The notes under the pieces: model-generated | The model's database searches: none | Told to the model about the DNA's origin: nothing | Seen by the model: the letters and a program-made list of their open reading frames with translations, nothing else | Made by a program: the position numbers and the translations under genes | Origin: Candidatus Zhuqueibacterota bacterium | GTDB lineage: Bacteria; Zhuqueibacterota; Zhuqueibacteria; Residuimicrobiales; Krinioviventaceae | Reading direction: 5' to 3' | Assembly (NCBI GenBank): GCA_003854995.1 | Contig: RQOI01000267.1 | Coordinates: 1 to 14,933 of the forward strand | DNA: 14,933 bases | In this document: positions 14,201 through 14,933 of the stretch, in pieces | How the letters are laid out: each line of letters starts with the position of its first letter | How positions within the stretch are numbered: the stretch's first letter is position 1

Positions 14201-14933
14201 TAGGCTGTATCCAGATCAGTCGTCACACAGAAATCTCGAATATAAACGGGCGGCTGCGCAAAGAGGTAGACGCGTCGATAGATGCCGCTGAATCGCCACA
14301 TGTCCTGATCTTCGAGATAGCTGCCATCTGACCAGCGCACGACCTGCACGGCCAGCCGATTTTCTCCTGGCCGCAAATGGTTGGTGATGTCAAATTCGCC
14401 GGCCGTCATGCTGCCCTTGTCAAAACCGACGTACTGGCCGTTGAGCCAAACCCAGTGTGCGGACTTGACGCCGTCAAAGTGCAGATAGACGTGCCGGTCG
14501 CGCCACGACTCGGGGACAGAAAAGGTGCGCACATAGCAGCCGGTGGGATTGATCGCATCCGGCACCCGCGGCGGATCATAGGGGCCGAAGGGCATGGGAA
14601 TGTTGCGATAGACGTTGTGATCCCACCCCTGCATCTGCCAGGTACCGGGCACCTCGATATCGGCCCAGCCGGCGACATTATAGCTCGTCAAATAAAAGTC
14701 TTTTGGCGCCGCGGTGGGATTCTCGGCAAATTTAAACTTCCACACGCCGTTCAAATCCAGATAGTACGGCGACTCGGCCCAACGGTGCGTCAAGGCCGAC
14801 TCTCTGGTGGCAAACGGCACCAGCGGCACGTGCGCCGGCTCCTGCCCCTCCTGCACCAGCGACGGCTTTTCTATGAAATGGTCAAGGGGCAGATCGTTGA
14901 TGAGCTGGGCGAAAGTCGATGCGCTGCACAGAA
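11206..14933 (-). CDS. GH2 beta-galactosidase-like enzyme (LacZ type) with inserted LamG domain, 5' end beyond the window
   Basis: The visible frame is 1,241 codons and is still open at the right edge. Numbering below starts at the GTG at 14856, which is an internal Val codon. Upstream codons read LCSASTFAQ, like the end of a signal peptide, then DHFIEKPSLV, the usual GH2 N-terminal segment. Domains in order: sugar-binding jelly roll (about 25-200), Ig-like domain (205-315), TIM barrel (320-550), LamG-like insert (556-750), second beta-sandwich (790-890), and LacZ small-chain domain (915-1200). Acid/base E441 is in WSMGNECG and nucleophile E506 in MGEYSHNMGN. Retaining removal of beta-galactosyl or related residues is expected, probably outside the cytoplasm. 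It ends in LAKIKF and TAG, with no sorting tag, 27 bases before the GH10 gene. Galactose specificity is not proven. Confidence 0.92.
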   Translation of the reverse strand, partial: LCSASTFAQLINDLPLDHFIEKPSLVQEGQEPAHVPLVPFATRESALTHRWAESPYYLDLNGVWKFKFAENPTAAPKDFYLTSYNVAGWADIEVPGTWQMQGWDHNVYRNIPMPFGPYDPPRVPDAINPTGCYVRTFSVPESWRDRHVYLHFDGVKSAHWVWLNGQYVGFDKGSMTAGEFDITNHLRPGENRLAVQVVRWSDGSYLEDQDMWRFSGIYRRVYLFAQPPVYIRDFCVTTDLDTAYQHATVQVEAFINNKSEQAAKGWSMRAAVYDESRYEIASFSTAIPELRSDARVIVRHPVHDPNKWSAEKPNMYSLILELIDDNNTVRQVLEERFGFREIEIRDAQLLINGVAVKIKGTNRHEHEPFSGRTQSVDRIMQDFRLLKQLNFNSIRTSHYPNDPLFYDLADEFGFYVCDEVNAECHYGEDYLAGQPEWAPAFMDRTERFVQRDKNHPSVIMWSMGNECGLADIHWQMADRCREIDPTRPIYHQSNQPDGDAPFADICGTRYPSPAFLDMQADTSQRPIIMGEYSHNMGNGLGHFDEYWEVIYRNRTAQGGYIWDWADQGLSFDLITTPDASPHEHQVVLHGRPRIVPGKRGKALQFSGIDDFVEVYNDPLFNIKTNHLTLACRVHPRGFIGSNSFITKGPSYGLEQNAPDSLTFYISGTELSVLLPRDWDDKWHDIAGVADGAEMTIYIDGKKYKSMQTSTAIQRSRHPVTIGKNHQRHHEQWPGFISNAIIDDVEIWNAALTPDELKAEGRPSAHCLLSLHFDETKNEGTFFSYGATPQGSGTMDGIVNADRSLQPEAYQAKKSQQPVHVRPLNLRRRIKKVVVDNRFHFTNLNELTTEWALYEDFVQVQGDTIHCDVPPQTSDTLIIPVGGIDLLVGARYRLVLSFKTRTPSWWADAGYEVAFAEMDYYQVAAKNLNRDQCGPVSIADDGEKITLSSYHLSYTFDKKAGGFTHLEKEEVEWSDMAPSFNVWRTPIMNEWSEWGVKESGVWYELGLDSLDFTVLSVDASLNFENEAKIVLQAESKSKIYPAASFLHTFTYFVLGCGDIILEHSVYCRAQLPGYPDRDVAWLPKLGLQFRLPEDAQQIVWYGRGPWETYPDRKSAAKMGLYTTNLDEIVMPYIIPQDFDNRCDVNWTFVRRADRSGLLIVAEEPMNVSIDPYENLDAAWYPFQLQRAKRAKLNIDHRVTGVGGTPIQVQAPYRTYPDAYSYRLRFRLVSGTDDVAGLAKIKF
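12607..13191 (-). other. LamG/concanavalin-like domain inserted in the GH2 protein
   Basis: About 195 codons between the end of the catalytic barrel (GGYIWDWADQGL) and the conserved segment FFSYGATPQGSGTMDGIV, which corresponds to LacZ YGGDFGD and CMNGLV. The insert has LamG features: GKALQFSGIDDFVEV at the start, LTLACRVHP, the central KWHDIAGVADGAEMTIYIDG, and IIDDVEIWNAALTPDEL at the end. Such domains often bind glycans. Its position inside an enzyme loop, not at a terminus, is notable. Confidence 0.8.

Noticed and set aside
1..14933. Mobile element, CRISPR array, toxin-antitoxin or defence island
   Set aside because: I saw no transposase or integrase motif, no regularly spaced direct repeats, no insertion footprint at the tRNAs, and no paired small genes. 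Gaps between genes are short and explained by promoters and hairpins.

Overview
The window reads as chromosomal DNA from an uncultured-type Gram-negative bacterium of the Fibrobacterota-Chlorobiota-Bacteroidota neighbourhood, most likely a KSB1/Calditrichota-like lineage. The main clue is the C-terminal secretion tag of the xylanase-like protein (an N-Y-P-N-P-F-N motif followed by a small beta-sandwich), which is characteristic of type IX secretion or related systems in those phyla. A SPOR-domain envelope lipoprotein fits a Gram-negative envelope. This placement is inference; there is no rRNA or phylogenetic marker here that I could compare.

Layout, left to right. Positions 2-164 hold tRNA-Tyr(GUA) and tRNA-Thr(UGU), both on the minus strand. 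Positions 234-6821 hold a compact minus-strand operon, transcribed right to left: yebC, ruvC, ruvA, ruvB, queA, ispD, ispF, cysS. Most of these genes overlap or nearly touch. A SPOR lipoprotein gene (7015-7524, minus) lies upstream, with its own promoter and a hairpin terminator. An isocitrate dehydrogenase-family gene (7733-8926, plus) is the only plus-strand gene. It converges on a carbohydrate-degradation pair at 9049-14933 (minus): a lacZ-type GH2 enzyme, running off the right edge, followed 27 bases later by a GH10 enzyme. The 122-base convergent gap at 8927-9048 holds three inverted repeats.

How the genes work together. The yebC-ruvCAB block handles Holliday-junction resolution. QueA makes a queuosine precursor for tRNA, IspD and IspF are two steps of the MEP isoprenoid pathway, and CysS charges tRNA-Cys. 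The order Thr(UGU)-Tyr(GUA) is the order found upstream of tufB in E. coli (thrU-tyrU-glyT-thrT-tufB), so tRNA-Gly, tRNA-Thr and tuf may lie just beyond the left edge. The GH2/GH10 pair looks like part of an exported hemicellulose-degradation locus.

I see no phage, insertion sequence, CRISPR array or defence system. The most unusual items are a LamG/concanavalin-like domain inserted in the GH2 enzyme just after its catalytic barrel, a GH10 enzyme with a rewritten glycone-side substrate cleft, an isocitrate dehydrogenase-like enzyme with an atypical cofactor pocket, and the palindrome-rich convergent gap.
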